Shown: positions 42,585-51,445 of the stretch, piece after piece
Layout of the letters: each line of letters begins with the position of its first letter
Numbering within the stretch: position 1 is the first letter of the stretch
Made by a program: the position numbers and the translations under genes
DNA from: Caballeronia mineralivorans PML1(12)
GTDB taxonomy: Bacteria > Pseudomonadota > Gammaproteobacteria > Burkholderiales > Burkholderiaceae
Direction of reading: 5' to 3'
DNA length: 64,000 nucleotides
Assembly: GCF_001028175.1 (NCBI RefSeq)
Contig: NZ_AEJF01000091.1
Location: 1 to 64,000, forward strand
The notes under the pieces: model-generated
Databases searched by the model: none
Told to the model about the DNA's origin: nothing
What the model saw: the letters and a program-made list of their open reading frames with translations, nothing else

Positions 42585-44078
42585 GATGATCACCTTTCCT
42601 GAGACATGACATGGATCACAATCGGCGACCTGACCGCAGGCGTGCCGAATGCGTTTTGACAAGGACCACCTGAGAATCGTGGACGGGCCCAGACTGCAGT
42701 CGTGCCGAGGAAACTGCTACCCAGCTGCCTAATAAGCGGCGTAACGCCAAGTCCCGTGTGATGGTTCGCCGTCCAGAGTCGGATTACGACATGCACCAAT
42801 ATCGACATGGACGTCCGCACGACTTCGATTCATGTGCGGCACAAAGCGGTACACCTTGCGTCTCAATGTAGGTGGAGGTCGATAGAAAGTCGAGTTTTTG
42901 TAAATAAAAAAATCCAGTATATGTGCCATCCGGCGCATCTGTATCGGGATAAATTGCGCTGGCCTGCGTCGGAAAGCGCATATACCTCGCACCATGGATC
43001 ACCGTGATCGACGACAAGATCGCCCATAATCCGCTCCCCCATTGGAAATTATAAAATGTGTGCAGATAGAAGCTATCGACCAGTCTAGTCTAAGGAATGT
43101 TTTCTTCAACTTATTAAATAATGAGGCAGATTAGTGACACTGCAAAATTGTGATGACTTGCCTTTGCTTGATGGTGGGTTAAACGATAGCTCGGGTTCGA
43201 GCGCTCGACTCACTGGACCTCTTACGTCGAATGCGCGAAGGACGGCGGCACGTCGCGCCACGTAGGGAATGCGGCGCGGGCTGGTATGGCGCGTCCGTTC
43301 TGATGATGTACAAAGGAAGTGACATCACGTTGCTATTCCTTTCGAAGGTATTCTGTGCATTAACCACCTTCCAGAAATACCGGTTCTCCCTTTCGGGTTA
43401 AAGCGGGCGTGAATGCTCCCATGCGGTCCCACAAAAGCCATTGAGTGCCGGCAAGAACTTCGGTATCGTTGACGGTATCCGCGCCACATGGCCGGGCGAA
43501 AACGCCGTCTCCACTAGGGTTCCGCCCCGCAATTGACAATCGAGTGGGAGTGATCCCGCGTCTGGTATAGACCGGCATCAACGAGCACTAAAACCCCGGA
43601 AAGCCCGTAAAAATAGCGGCTTTCCGCTGGTTACGATGGCATCGTCCGGTATCGCCTCAACAGATTTGATTTCTTGTTTCAAGGCTCGTTTCGACAACGC
43701 ACGAGAAGTTTCCGAAATATCTTACGAGTTTCCAGTTCGGTTCACTGCGCTATTTCAATTTTTCGGTCTCGAATGCGAAACAATGCATATTTATGCGATT
43801 CGATGCGAAGGATTGCGAAAGAACGCAAAAGAATGGTTGGACCGGAGATGTATTCGGCATATGCAGTCGGCTTCGCACTTGTTGTCGATTTTTAGCATTG
43901 TTTATGGTGACAAGATAGGTGTTGGGGTCCTACATCGCAAGCGATGCAGACCCCCAACACCTGGGCTAAGTCGCCCGTTGGGCTCTACGCTTGTCTTGCT
44001 CTGGGAGGCTTTCCGGGCATCAGTAGATCTCCTGATCCCTGACGGTAAAAGCCGTCAAAAAACAGGAGGAAAACCTCG
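42585..44078. other. 1.5-kb low-GC, gene-poor stretch
   Basis: No convincing gene. It includes AT-rich runs (e.g. 42895-42910, 43110-43130), a short minus-strand frame 43360-43581 without family features, a plus-strand frame 43636-44085 with atypical codons, and near its right end the leader hairpin of the integrase remnant (43917-43962). The composition, against high-GC flanks, marks foreign DNA. Confidence 0.55.
43917..43962 (+). ncRNA. Structured leader upstream of integrase remnant (possible regulatory RNA)
   Basis: AGGTGTTGGGGTC (43917-43929) pairs with GACCCCCAACACCT (43949-43962, one extra C), and inside it CATCGC pairs with GCGATG. A second hairpin, GACGG/CCGTC (44041-44056), precedes an AGGAGG ribosome site. 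P4-type integrases can have structured leaders, including antisense-type RNAs related to C4; identity here is an inference from structure only. Confidence 0.4.
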
Positions 44079-44171
44079 ATGCTAACCGACGCTGCACTGC
44101 GTAATTTGAAGCCTAAGTCCAAGATTTATAAGGCTTCTGACCTTGATGGGATGTACGTGACGGTAGCTTCG
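44079..44171 (+). pseudogene. P4-type phage integrase, N-terminal remnant
   Basis: From an ATG with a strong AGGAGG site, about 31 codons (MLTDAALRNLKPKSKIYKAS, DLDGMYVTVAS) match the start of the arm-DNA-binding domain of P4-family tyrosine integrases. The match then stops abruptly and continues into flavin-reductase-like sequence, so the catalytic domain is gone. It marks the edge of a decayed genomic island. No flanking tRNA gene was seen. Confidence 0.72.
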
Positions 44172-44372
44172 CGCTCGGGCTCATCGAGCCGGGCCCGGTG
44201 GTGTTGGTCACGACGTTCAACAAGGGGCGACCCCGACATCATGACGATGGGTTTCCACATGATGGTGCAGCATCCGACATTGATCGGTGCCGTGATCGGC
44301 CCTTGGGATTACAGCTATGAAGCGCTCTCGGAGACAAGAGAATGCGTCATCGCCATACCATCGGCTCGTTGA
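44172..44372 (+). pseudogene. Flavin reductase-like fragment with frameshift
   Basis: One frame from about 44180 reads LIEPGPVVLVTTFNKGRP, and after a C4 run at 44231-44234 the next frame reads DIMTMGFHMMVQHPTLIGAV and IGPWDYSYEALSETRECVIA, a continuous flavin-reductase (flavoredoxin-type, FMN-binding) segment. One C too many breaks the frame. Both the N-terminus and the C-terminal half are missing; the left junction joins the integrase stub. Confidence 0.7.
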
Positions 44373-44456
44373 TCGGTTTGCCGCTGAGCAGCAGGAGGGC
44401 CGCGATGCGCATGCGCCCCCACTCCCTGCGGCGGTACCAGAACCCACCTCACGTTT

Positions 44457-44912
44457 TCAGCGCGTGCGCATTTCCTCAAGAGCGGCGGCAAGCTCTAGGA
44501 GATCCCGCCGCAACCGCGATACTCTCGATTTGCCAAGCTTCGCGAGAGCAACGGACTGCAGTTCCAGTCTCACCTCCGCAGACGCCGCGTGTAAGGCGAC
44601 CCCGCGCTTCGTCAGGCGCACGATCTTGGCGCGCGTGTCGGTTGAGTCAGGTACCTGCTCGACATAGCCGCGTGTTTCTAGTTCCCGAACCAGCTGACTA
44701 ATAGCCTGTTTGGTGATTCCGGCTCGCTGCGCCAGGGTGCTGGGACGGGCGCCGGTCGCATCCAGCAGCGGCATGAGGCTCGAGAAGGCGGGCGTCACGT
44801 CGTTGAACCCACAACTAGCAACCTTGGCCATCATGGTGGCGGTCAAGGCGCGGCCGGCGGCAGCCAGGGCCGGTGCAAAGTTGTCTTCCTTTTCTTCCTT
44901 TAAGTTACTCAC
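44457..44912 (-). CDS. MarR-family transcriptional regulator
   Basis: A 151-aa MarR regulator. The winged-helix core is visible: RPSTLAQRAGITKQAISQLV (recognition helix), ELETRGYVEQVPDSTDTRAKIVRLTKRG (wing). MarR dimers repress nearby genes and release DNA on binding aromatic or toxic ligands. The GTG start at 44912 is used. A perfect 16-bp palindrome 42 bp upstream (44954-44969) is its likely operator. It is divergent from a haloalkane-dehalogenase stub and the cupin gene, which may have been its targets. Confidence 0.92.
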   Translation of the reverse strand: MSNLKEEKEDNFAPALAAAGRALTATMMAKVASCGFNDVTPAFSSLMPLLDATGARPSTLAQRAGITKQAISQLVRELETRGYVEQVPDSTDTRAKIVRLTKRGVALHAASAEVRLELQSVALAKLGKSRVSRLRRDLLELAAALEEMRTR

Positions 44913-44953
44913 GAGCGCCTATGTCGTCACAGATTAAAATATCATCAAGATCC

Positions 44954-44969
44954 TTGACTATATAGTCAA
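44954..44969. promoter_or_regulatory. Palindromic MarR operator candidate
   Basis: TTGACTATATAGTCAA is a perfect 16-bp palindrome between the divergent MarR gene and the haloalkane-dehalogenase stub. The size and position suit a MarR dimer, and it contains TTGACT, which can serve as a -35 hexamer on either strand, so binding would block transcription in both directions. Confidence 0.7.
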
Positions 44970-45083
44970 AGTACTTTACCTTCTGTCGTCAAGGTAGTTT
45001 ACCAGATCGCGGGGGTCGATGGCAGCCATGGCGGCCGCGCGCTTTCTTTGAAGATCGCCGAAACCTCCTGACAGGAGTCAAAC

Positions 45084-45200
45084 ATGACAGCCTCAGATCC
45101 ACATCCAAGAAAGCGTGTAGTAGTCCTTGACACCGAGATGAGCTATGTTGACGTGGGCGAAGGGCGAAGGCGAACACCCATCGGGATACACGGTACATGA
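45084..45200 (+). pseudogene. Haloalkane dehalogenase N-terminal remnant
   Basis: A 38-codon frame with an ACAGGAG ribosome site. Its translation ([27 protein letters not shown]) closely resembles the start of haloalkane dehalogenases (alpha/beta hydrolases with [24 protein letters not shown]), then degrades (RRRTPIGIHGT) to a stop, retaining an echo of the HG motif. The nucleophile and the rest of the enzyme are absent. Confidence 0.6.
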
Positions 45201-45299
45201 CCACATAAAGGACGACCGTCTTCGGACCGTGCGCGGGTGTATTCTGCCGTCATATGCCCGCCATTTCGCCGACGTCGGCGCTCATTGTCTGGAGAAGCA

Positions 45300-45752
45300 A
45301 TGAACATTAGCGCACACAAGCCTGACACACCCACCTGCCAACTGGTGCAAGCTGGCCCACAGTTCGAGGGGAAGCAAGGGCTGACCTATGCTGTAGGTAT
45401 TTCAGCTGAAAGCGTGGGCTCGAAGCATATGCATCTTCAGCTTGCAACAATTCCGCCGGGTGTCCGTGCCAAAGCGCATCTCCATGCGGAACATGAGACG
45501 GCCATCTATCAACTGAGCGGCGTCTCGGGGTGCTGGTATGGCGAACGATTGGAGCAGCATGTGGTGGTTCGGGCCGGAGATTTCTTCTACATCCCTGCAG
45601 GGGTGCCGCATGTTCCGTACAACGCGAGCGCGGATGAGCCTTGCGTCGCGGTGATCGCCCGAACGGATCCCAACGAACAGGAAAGCGTTACGATGCGCTC
45701 GGATCTTGATGCCTTACCTGACTGGTCGAGCGTTACGCCTTTACCGCTCTAA
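45300..45752 (+). CDS. Cupin-domain protein
   Basis: A 150-aa single-cupin protein. Metal-site motif 1 is seen in AKAHLHAEHETAIYQLSGVSG (two His and Glu) and motif 2 in GDFFYIPAGVPHVPYN (His). The fold can be an isomerase, dioxygenase or sugar-binding protein, so no substrate is given. The ATG at 45300 has GGAGAAG upstream. It is the only intact gene downstream of the MarR operator and the dehalogenase stub, so it may belong to the same lost cluster. Confidence 0.87.
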   Translation: MNISAHKPDTPTCQLVQAGPQFEGKQGLTYAVGISAESVGSKHMHLQLATIPPGVRAKAHLHAEHETAIYQLSGVSGCWYGERLEQHVVVRAGDFFYIPAGVPHVPYNASADEPCVAVIARTDPNEQESVTMRSDLDALPDWSSVTPLPL

Positions 45753-46168
45753 TTGCGCTGAGTGCAACGGAGCAGTTGCACCATGACGCGTCGCCATATC
45801 ATCGCTGAGCAGAACAGGCGAGCATCTGGAACTGCACGTGTCGTTTGAAGGCACGCGACCCAGTGCGCGGTTAAGGCGACGTTATTCGGGCACCACTAGA
45901 CGAAAGAGGTGGCAACAGACAAACCGAACCTACTGCCACCGCACCACATCTCGATACCGAAAATACGCAGCCGGTGAATGTGTAACCGGCCGTTCGCGGC
46001 GCCTGATTGGTGAACGGCCGTTCAGTGGCCTAAAACGGCCACCTCGACTCCGATGAGTGAGCGGTAGCTTCGGCCGAACATGAGCCGCTAACATCCTGCA
46101 CAACGCTTAGGCGCATAAGTGCCTTAAGCGCTACTGAAGATGATCGGGCACGTTGATGGCTGCCAATT
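45753..46168. other. 416-bp gap without recognised gene
   Basis: Contains a perfect 12-bp palindrome GAACGGCCGTTC (46012-46023) within a cluster of GGCC-rich inverted repeats (about 45985-46050). Similar GAACGGCC/CGGCCATT pieces occur at 40537-40580. They look like decayed copies of a dispersed sequence. No gene or RNA was identified. Confidence 0.45.
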
Positions 46169-46685
46169 TTAGGTATCTTGTTCTCCACCGATTTCCGCGA
46201 TTACCTTTGCCAACGCTTCCTCTGTCAGGCCGTACTTTTTTGCAACAGGCATCGTAACGGCGTCAATTTCTCTCGCTGTGTCACGGAACAAAGTCTGTAT
46301 GGCCCTAAGCTCAGCAATCATTGCGTCACGTCCTGATTTCTGCGTAAATGAAACTGCGCGATCAGGGAAGTACCCCGTGCGCTAGCCAATTTCGCTGGTT
46401 AAGCGCGTCCGAAAGCAATGCCTGAATAACTTCCGTGGGCTGTCCTACGTCCTTAATTCGGCGTATCAGCTTACCCATTGTCTGACCCAGCTCTCGTGCT
46501 TCAAAAGCGTCAAAGGCACCGATCCAAGCATCTTCGGACTTGAACTCAGCGACTGCTTTCGGAAAATGTTCAAAAAATAATAAATGCTGGAAGATAGATT
46601 GTTCGAGACACTGAGCGAGATAAATGGCTAAGCCAAAGTGTGCATAGACATCACGTACATGATCGGATTCGTGTTGGTCGTTCAT
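46169..46685 (-). pseudogene. Frameshifted gene of unknown function
   Basis: One frame from the ATG at 46685 reads YAHFGLAIYLAQCLEQSIFQ to NQRNWLAHG, then hits a stop. Dropping one base of the four-base run at 46373-46376 (C on the plus strand, G on the coding strand) gives a continuation, YFPDRAVSFTQKSGRDAMIA, ELRAIQTLFRDTAREIDA and AKKYGLTEEALAKVIAEIGG, to a stop at 46169; total about 172 codons. RNxLAH followed by an aromatic residue is typical of small helical HEPN-like or related proteins. Either a real mutation or a sequencing error in the homopolymer. Confidence 0.7.
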
Positions 46686-46935
46686 AGCGCGAATGATTGA
46701 CTTTGTTGGAAGCAACATACGCACAACCCAACGAATTATCCGACTGGATGAGATTCTTTGCCAAAGGTGAACTGCTAGGCGCGTCATCCACAGAACATCG
46801 TTCGGCCAAAACACGCGCCACCCTCTCCGCGTGCTAATTTCATCGAAGCGTATTCGTTTCTGACACGCCATCACCCCACCCGACCATCACTTTAATTACC
46901 ATTCCACAGTGACCATCCACTGAAGCCTCTCCCCC

Positions 46936-47346
46936 ATGGAATTCGATACCAAACTAGCCATCATCGTGCTCGACGACCTTGCCGTCTGGCAGAAACTCAA
47001 CGTCACCGCGTTCCTCGCGACCGGCATCGCGGGCGCGGCGCCTGACGCGATGGGCGAACCCTACATCGATGCCGCCGGCAGAACCTACGCCCGTCTGCTT
47101 GGCCAGCCGATGATGGTGTACCAAACCGACAGCGCCGGCCTCCTCCGTGCCTTCCGCCAAGGCTTAGAACGAGAACTAACCCGCGCCGTCTACGTCCGCG
47201 CGATGTTTTCAACTGGCCACGACCAGGCCAATCGGGAAGTGTTTCTAAAGGAGCTGGCCGATGCGCCCGATCTAGTCGGACTAGCCGTAAGAGGACCGAA
47301 GAAATCGGTCGATAAAGCCATCAAGGGCTTATCGCTGCATGGGTGA
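46936..47346 (+). CDS. DUF2000-family protein
   Basis: A 136-aa protein of the DUF2000 type. The order is FDTKLAIIVLDDLAVWQKLN, VTAFLATGIAGA, GRTYARLLGQPMMVYQ, and YVRAMFSTGHDQANREVF, consistent with that family, whose members resemble peptidyl-tRNA hydrolase 2-like folds. No function is established. Single gene, no partner. Confidence 0.85.
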   Translation: MEFDTKLAIIVLDDLAVWQKLNVTAFLATGIAGAAPDAMGEPYIDAAGRTYARLLGQPMMVYQTDSAGLLRAFRQGLERELTRAVYVRAMFSTGHDQANREVFLKELADAPDLVGLAVRGPKKSVDKAIKGLSLHG

Positions 47347-47463
47347 TTGAACCGCGGTCGGACGCCAAACCACCGGCCGCAATTTCCCGCCTAACCGCGC
47401 AATCGCCACCCACATCAAAGCAGCGCCGCACAACCAAGCGAACAACAAAGAAAACCAAAACCT

Positions 47464-48186
47464 CTAAACCCCCAACGCCCCCGCCACACCCAAAGCGTGC
47501 CTTGCCTGCACCAACGAAGTCCGTGCCGCCCTCGCATCCCCCGCGATCCTCAACAACGTCCCTAACTGCGAAGGCTCCTTCAACAACTCGCGCAGTATCG
47601 GCAAAATTGTCGTCTTCCCATCATCACGCAACCCAGCCGTCGCAGCACTCGGCAGACTCCGCCAGGCCGGATCAACAATCGCCCTACACACCGCAAACGG
47701 TAACCCCCGCGCCATAGCAATCGCCCCGGCAATATGCGATTCCATATCCACCGCCAGCGCACCGGTAGCGCGATACATCGAGCTCTTCTCCTGCACCCCA
47801 GTCAACGGCGCAGTCACACCGGCCATCGTCCCTCTAACCGCACGCGCTTCGAGCGGCGTCCCGGCAAAAGCAGCAAACAGCCGCGCGGACCACTCAGGAT
47901 CGGTATCGAGGATTCCAAACGGTCCCGACACAGAACTAGCGATAACCAGCGTCCCCGGCTCCAACTCAGGCGCAAGCCCACCCGCCGTGCCGAAACTAAT
48001 AATCCCGGAACATCCCCGCGCCAAGGCTTCGCTTAACGCACGCTCAAGCAAATCCGACCGCGCCGCAAACACCGCTTCCACGCCCGGCCCACGAGCGATA
48101 CGCGCTTCGAACGCCATCCCCGTCACCGCAATGACGGGCAAACGCGCATCGACGGAGCCAGAACCGGAACCAGACAACGAACTCAC
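47464..48186 (-). CDS. hpnG: Adenosylhopane phosphorylase/nucleosidase HpnG
   Basis: A 240-aa nucleoside-phosphorylase-fold enzyme that removes adenine from adenosylhopane to give ribosylhopane, the step after HpnH. Visible family features are the glycine-rich IISFGTAGGLAPEL, the purine-site segment AVDMESHIAGAIA and the catalytic-Asp loop CRAIVDPAWRSLP. The start was set at the GTG at 48186, which overlaps the shc stop by 4 bp (GTGA); the longer frame to 48249 lies inside shc. Last gene of hpnD-hpnE-shc-hpnG. Confidence 0.9.
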   Translation of the reverse strand: MSSLSGSGSGSVDARLPVIAVTGMAFEARIARGPGVEAVFAARSDLLERALSEALARGCSGIISFGTAGGLAPELEPGTLVIASSVSGPFGILDTDPEWSARLFAAFAGTPLEARAVRGTMAGVTAPLTGVQEKSSMYRATGALAVDMESHIAGAIAMARGLPFAVCRAIVDPAWRSLPSAATAGLRDDGKTTILPILRELLKEPSQLGTLLRIAGDARAARTSLVQARHALGVAGALGV

Positions 48187-50162
48187 ATGCCCGCCGTCAC
48201 GCGCGAAGCACCATCGCGCATCATGTTCCTGTACCGCGCCAGCGCCCACAGCGGGAAGAACTTCCTATACCCGTGGTATCGCAGATAAAACACTCTCGGG
48301 AATCCGGTCGCCGTAAATCGCGTTTCGTCCCACAAGCCATGTTCACGCTGTGTGGAATGCAGATACTGCACGCCCTTCGCCACCGCCGGATGATCGACAA
48401 ACCCCGCCGCCATCAACCCCATCAACGCCCACGATGTCTGCGAGGCCGTGCTCGGCGCCGCTTCATATCCGCGATAGTCGAGCTTGTAACTCTCGCCGCC
48501 CTCGCCCCATCCGCCATCGGCGTTCTGAATGCTGATGAGCCAATGCGCGGCGCGCTGCATGCGGCTATCGGTGAGAGACAAACCAGCGGCGTTTAGCGCA
48601 CACAGCGCCGTCCACGTCCCGTAGATATAGTTCAGCCCCCAACGCCCGTACCAGCTTCCATCGCGTTCCTGACCGCGCAAGATGTAGTCGAGCGAGCGCT
48701 TCGCCGGCTCGCTCGTCGACGGCTGCTCACCCAGTTGCGCGAGCATCGAAAGGCATCGCCCGGACACATCGACAGTAGGCGGATCAAGCAACGCGCCGTG
48801 ATCGGAGAACGGAATGTTGTTCAGGTAATACTGCGTGTTTTCAGGCTCGAAAGCGCCCCACCCGCCGTCGCTGCTCTGCATGCCGACAACCCATTCCCGC
48901 CCGCGCGCAATCGCTTCGCCATACAACGCCGTCCCGTTTTCGCGATCGGCGCGTTCCATCGCCATCGCAACAACTGCCGTATCGTCAACATCCGGATAAT
49001 GCGGATTCGCGAACTGGAACGCCCACCCTCCGGGCCGGATATTCGGCCGGCGCGAGATCCAGTCGCCGCGTACATCGAGGATCTGCAGCGGCACGAGCCA
49101 ATCCAATCCACGCGAAACCGCCGCCCGCGCCTTGGGCGTATCCGCTTCGAGCAACGCGTGCGCGGCGAGCGACGTGTCCCATATCGGCGATAAACACGGC
49201 TGGCAATAAGCCTCGCCGTCCGGCGCTTCATCGATGATCAATAACTTCTCAATCGACTTGCGCGCAATCGCCCGGTTCGGATGATCTTCCGGATAACCCA
49301 GCACGTCGTACATCATCACGGAGTTGGCCATCGCGGGAAAAATCGCGCCGAGGCCATCTTCGCCGTTCAGCCGTTCATCGACGAAACGCACAGCCGCTTC
49401 TATCGCGCGCTGCCGCGTGTGGCGCGGGAACAGCGGATCGACGGCGCGCAGCAACGTATCCACGCAGCGGAACAGCACGAACCAGCCCTGATGCTGATGC
49501 GGCGCACGCGCGGCCATGCCGGCGTTGACGGGGGCATCGAAGAACAGTTCATCGATACGCACGCCCTTCGGATTACGCGCCTTTGGCCGCTTCGCGTTCA
49601 GCACGAGCAGCGGCACGATCACGGTCCTCGCCCAGTACGACACCTTCGACAGATGGAACGGAAACCACTCGGGCAAGAGCATGATTTCGACGGGCATCAT
49701 GGGCACCGCGCGCCACGACACCACGCCGAACAGCGCCAGCAAAATCCGCGTGAACACGTTCGATTTTTCCGCGCCGCCGGCCGCAAGAACCGCGCGACGC
49801 GCCCGCTGCATGTGCTCGGCTTCGGGCGAATCGCCGATCATCTTCAGCGCGAAGTACGCCTTGACGGTGGCACTGACGTCCATGGCGCCATCGGTGAACA
49901 AAGGCCAGCCGCCATCTGCGCGCTGGATCCGGCGCAAGTACCGCCCGATCTTCGCTTCGAGTTCGGGCTTGGGCGTCTCGCCAAGGTAATGCCCGAGCAG
50001 CACGTACTCGGCGGGAATGGTGGCGTCGGCTTCAAGCTGATAAAGCCAGTAGCCATCGGGATGTTGGTCGGCGAGCAGTGCATTGGCAGCGCGCGCCACC
50101 GACGCTTCCAGCGCCGCCGTCGTCACCGGCTGGATGCCGGGTGGCTGGACAGTTTCATTCAT
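48183..50162 (-). CDS. shc: Squalene-hopene cyclase
   Basis: A 659-aa class II terpene cyclase that folds and cyclises squalene into hopene/hopanol at the inner membrane. The protonating DxDD motif is in YPDVDDTAVVAMAMERADR. Many QW repeats are visible (e.g. DGGWGAFEPENTQYYLNNIP, GQERDGSWYGRWGLNYIYG, IQNADGGWGEGGESY). Length is normal for Shc. The start ATG at 50162 shares a base with the hpnE stop (TGATG), and the end overlaps hpnG by 4 bp, so these genes are translationally coupled. Confidence 0.96.
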   Translation of the reverse strand: MNETVQPPGIQPVTTAALEASVARAANALLADQHPDGYWLYQLEADATIPAEYVLLGHYLGETPKPELEAKIGRYLRRIQRADGGWPLFTDGAMDVSATVKAYFALKMIGDSPEAEHMQRARRAVLAAGGAEKSNVFTRILLALFGVVSWRAVPMMPVEIMLLPEWFPFHLSKVSYWARTVIVPLLVLNAKRPKARNPKGVRIDELFFDAPVNAGMAARAPHQHQGWFVLFRCVDTLLRAVDPLFPRHTRQRAIEAAVRFVDERLNGEDGLGAIFPAMANSVMMYDVLGYPEDHPNRAIARKSIEKLLIIDEAPDGEAYCQPCLSPIWDTSLAAHALLEADTPKARAAVSRGLDWLVPLQILDVRGDWISRRPNIRPGGWAFQFANPHYPDVDDTAVVAMAMERADRENGTALYGEAIARGREWVVGMQSSDGGWGAFEPENTQYYLNNIPFSDHGALLDPPTVDVSGRCLSMLAQLGEQPSTSEPAKRSLDYILRGQERDGSWYGRWGLNYIYGTWTALCALNAAGLSLTDSRMQRAAHWLISIQNADGGWGEGGESYKLDYRGYEAAPSTASQTSWALMGLMAAGFVDHPAVAKGVQYLHSTQREHGLWDETRFTATGFPRVFYLRYHGYRKFFPLWALARYRNMMRDGASRVTAGM

Positions 50163-51445
50163 CAGCGTTGCACCGAGGAGTTCATCGAGGGATTCATAAG
50201 CAGGTCCGCGGCCTTCTGGCCGGAGCGGATCGAGCCTTCTATGGTTGCGGGCAGCCCGTTGGCGATCCAGTCGCCGGCAAGCATCAAATTCGACCAGCGC
50301 GTACGCGTGGCCGGCCGGAGGTTTTCCTGGCTCGGCACGGCCGCGAAAGTCGCGCGCTTTTCCGTGACGATCTGCCAGGTCGGCATACGCTCAACCGGCA
50401 AGCGCGCCGCCTTCGCAACTTCTTGCCAGATGGTCTGTGCAAGGGTCTCGCGCGGGGTATCGAGGAGACGATCGGCGCCGCTGATGGTCACCGAAAGGCG
50501 GCCATCGAAAGCGAACAGCCATTCGGCGGTGCCGTTCAGCAAACCGGTCATCGGATTGAAAGCAAGCGGCGGATCGATGGCGAAATGCGCATTGACGATG
50601 GCGCGGAATTCGTTCGGCGCGCTGATACCCGGCACCAGTTGCTGCGCTGCGTTCGGCGGCACGGCAAGCACTACACCGTCGTTAGGACCCACGTCCACGC
50701 GGCCGTCCTCGAAATCAAGCGATGTCACGCGCGTCTTCGAATCCGTGCCCGTAAAGCCGATCTCCCGCACCCGCGATCCGAGCTTGATCTCCACGCCGCC
50801 ATATTGCAGCAGGCGCAACGCGGGATCGACGAACACATGGCCCAGGCCGTTGCGCGCGACCAGCGGCCGGCACGCCTGACCTCCGGCCAGCAGCGTTTCC
50901 TTCAGCACGTTGCCCGCAAGCACCGCGCTGCCTTCACGTGGATCGACATTCAGCACGGCCAGGAACAGCGGATTGATCAGCGCGTCCCACAACCGCCCGT
51001 TGGTGCGCATGGTCTGCTGCATCGTGCGGCCGGGTTTGGCGAACAGCAGCGGCGCCAGCGACAAATAATCGGCGGGCATGGTGCCGGGAACACGTGCGGC
51101 GGAATCGAAGATCCAGCCCGGCACACGGCCCGGCGAAAGCTTCACGGTCCAGCGCGCGCCGCTGCGCAGATCCATGAACGGAAACTCGGGCTGGGTCGGA
51201 CCGACGAGTTCATCGGCAGCGCCAATCGCCTTGGCATAGCTCAGCGTGGCGTGGTTGCCCGACAGCACCAGATGATTGCCGTTATCGATAGTCGCGTTGA
51301 GCTTGATATCGAAGTACGAACGGCAGCGGCCACCTGCGTGCGGCGCGGCTTCGTGCAGGACCACACGCGCTCCGCGACGCTGCAACTGCACCGCGGCAGC
51401 GAGTCCCGACAACCCTGCGCCAATCACATGAACAAGACGCGCCAT
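50162..51445 (-). CDS. hpnE: Hydroxysqualene dehydroxylase HpnE
   Basis: A 427-aa FAD-dependent amine-oxidase-fold enzyme that reduces hydroxysqualene to squalene. The N-terminal Rossmann motif is VHVIGAGLSGLAAAVQLQRRGA followed by VVLHEAAPHAGGRCRS; the C-terminal FAD segment is LMLAGDWIANGLPATIEGSI. The ATG at 51445 overlaps the hpnD stop by one base (TGATG). Length and context support HpnE rather than phytoene desaturase. Confidence 0.94.
   Translation of the reverse strand: MARLVHVIGAGLSGLAAAVQLQRRGARVVLHEAAPHAGGRCRSYFDIKLNATIDNGNHLVLSGNHATLSYAKAIGAADELVGPTQPEFPFMDLRSGARWTVKLSPGRVPGWIFDSAARVPGTMPADYLSLAPLLFAKPGRTMQQTMRTNGRLWDALINPLFLAVLNVDPREGSAVLAGNVLKETLLAGGQACRPLVARNGLGHVFVDPALRLLQYGGVEIKLGSRVREIGFTGTDSKTRVTSLDFEDGRVDVGPNDGVVLAVPPNAAQQLVPGISAPNEFRAIVNAHFAIDPPLAFNPMTGLLNGTAEWLFAFDGRLSVTISGADRLLDTPRETLAQTIWQEVAKAARLPVERMPTWQIVTEKRATFAAVPSQENLRPATRTRWSNLMLAGDWIANGLPATIEGSIRSGQKAADLLMNPSMNSSVQR

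Noticed and set aside
43360-43581. A 73-codon minus-strand frame in the low-GC stretch
   Set aside because: No ribosome site, no match to any family I know; could be a fragment, but nothing supports a call.
43636-44085. A 149-codon plus-strand frame ahead of the integrase stub
   Set aside because: It runs through the leader hairpin, overlaps the integrase start and has atypical codon use.
43800-44200. Search for a tRNA or attachment site next to the integrase stub
   Set aside because: No cloverleaf or tRNA 3' end and no flanking direct repeat was seen by eye, so no attachment site is reported.
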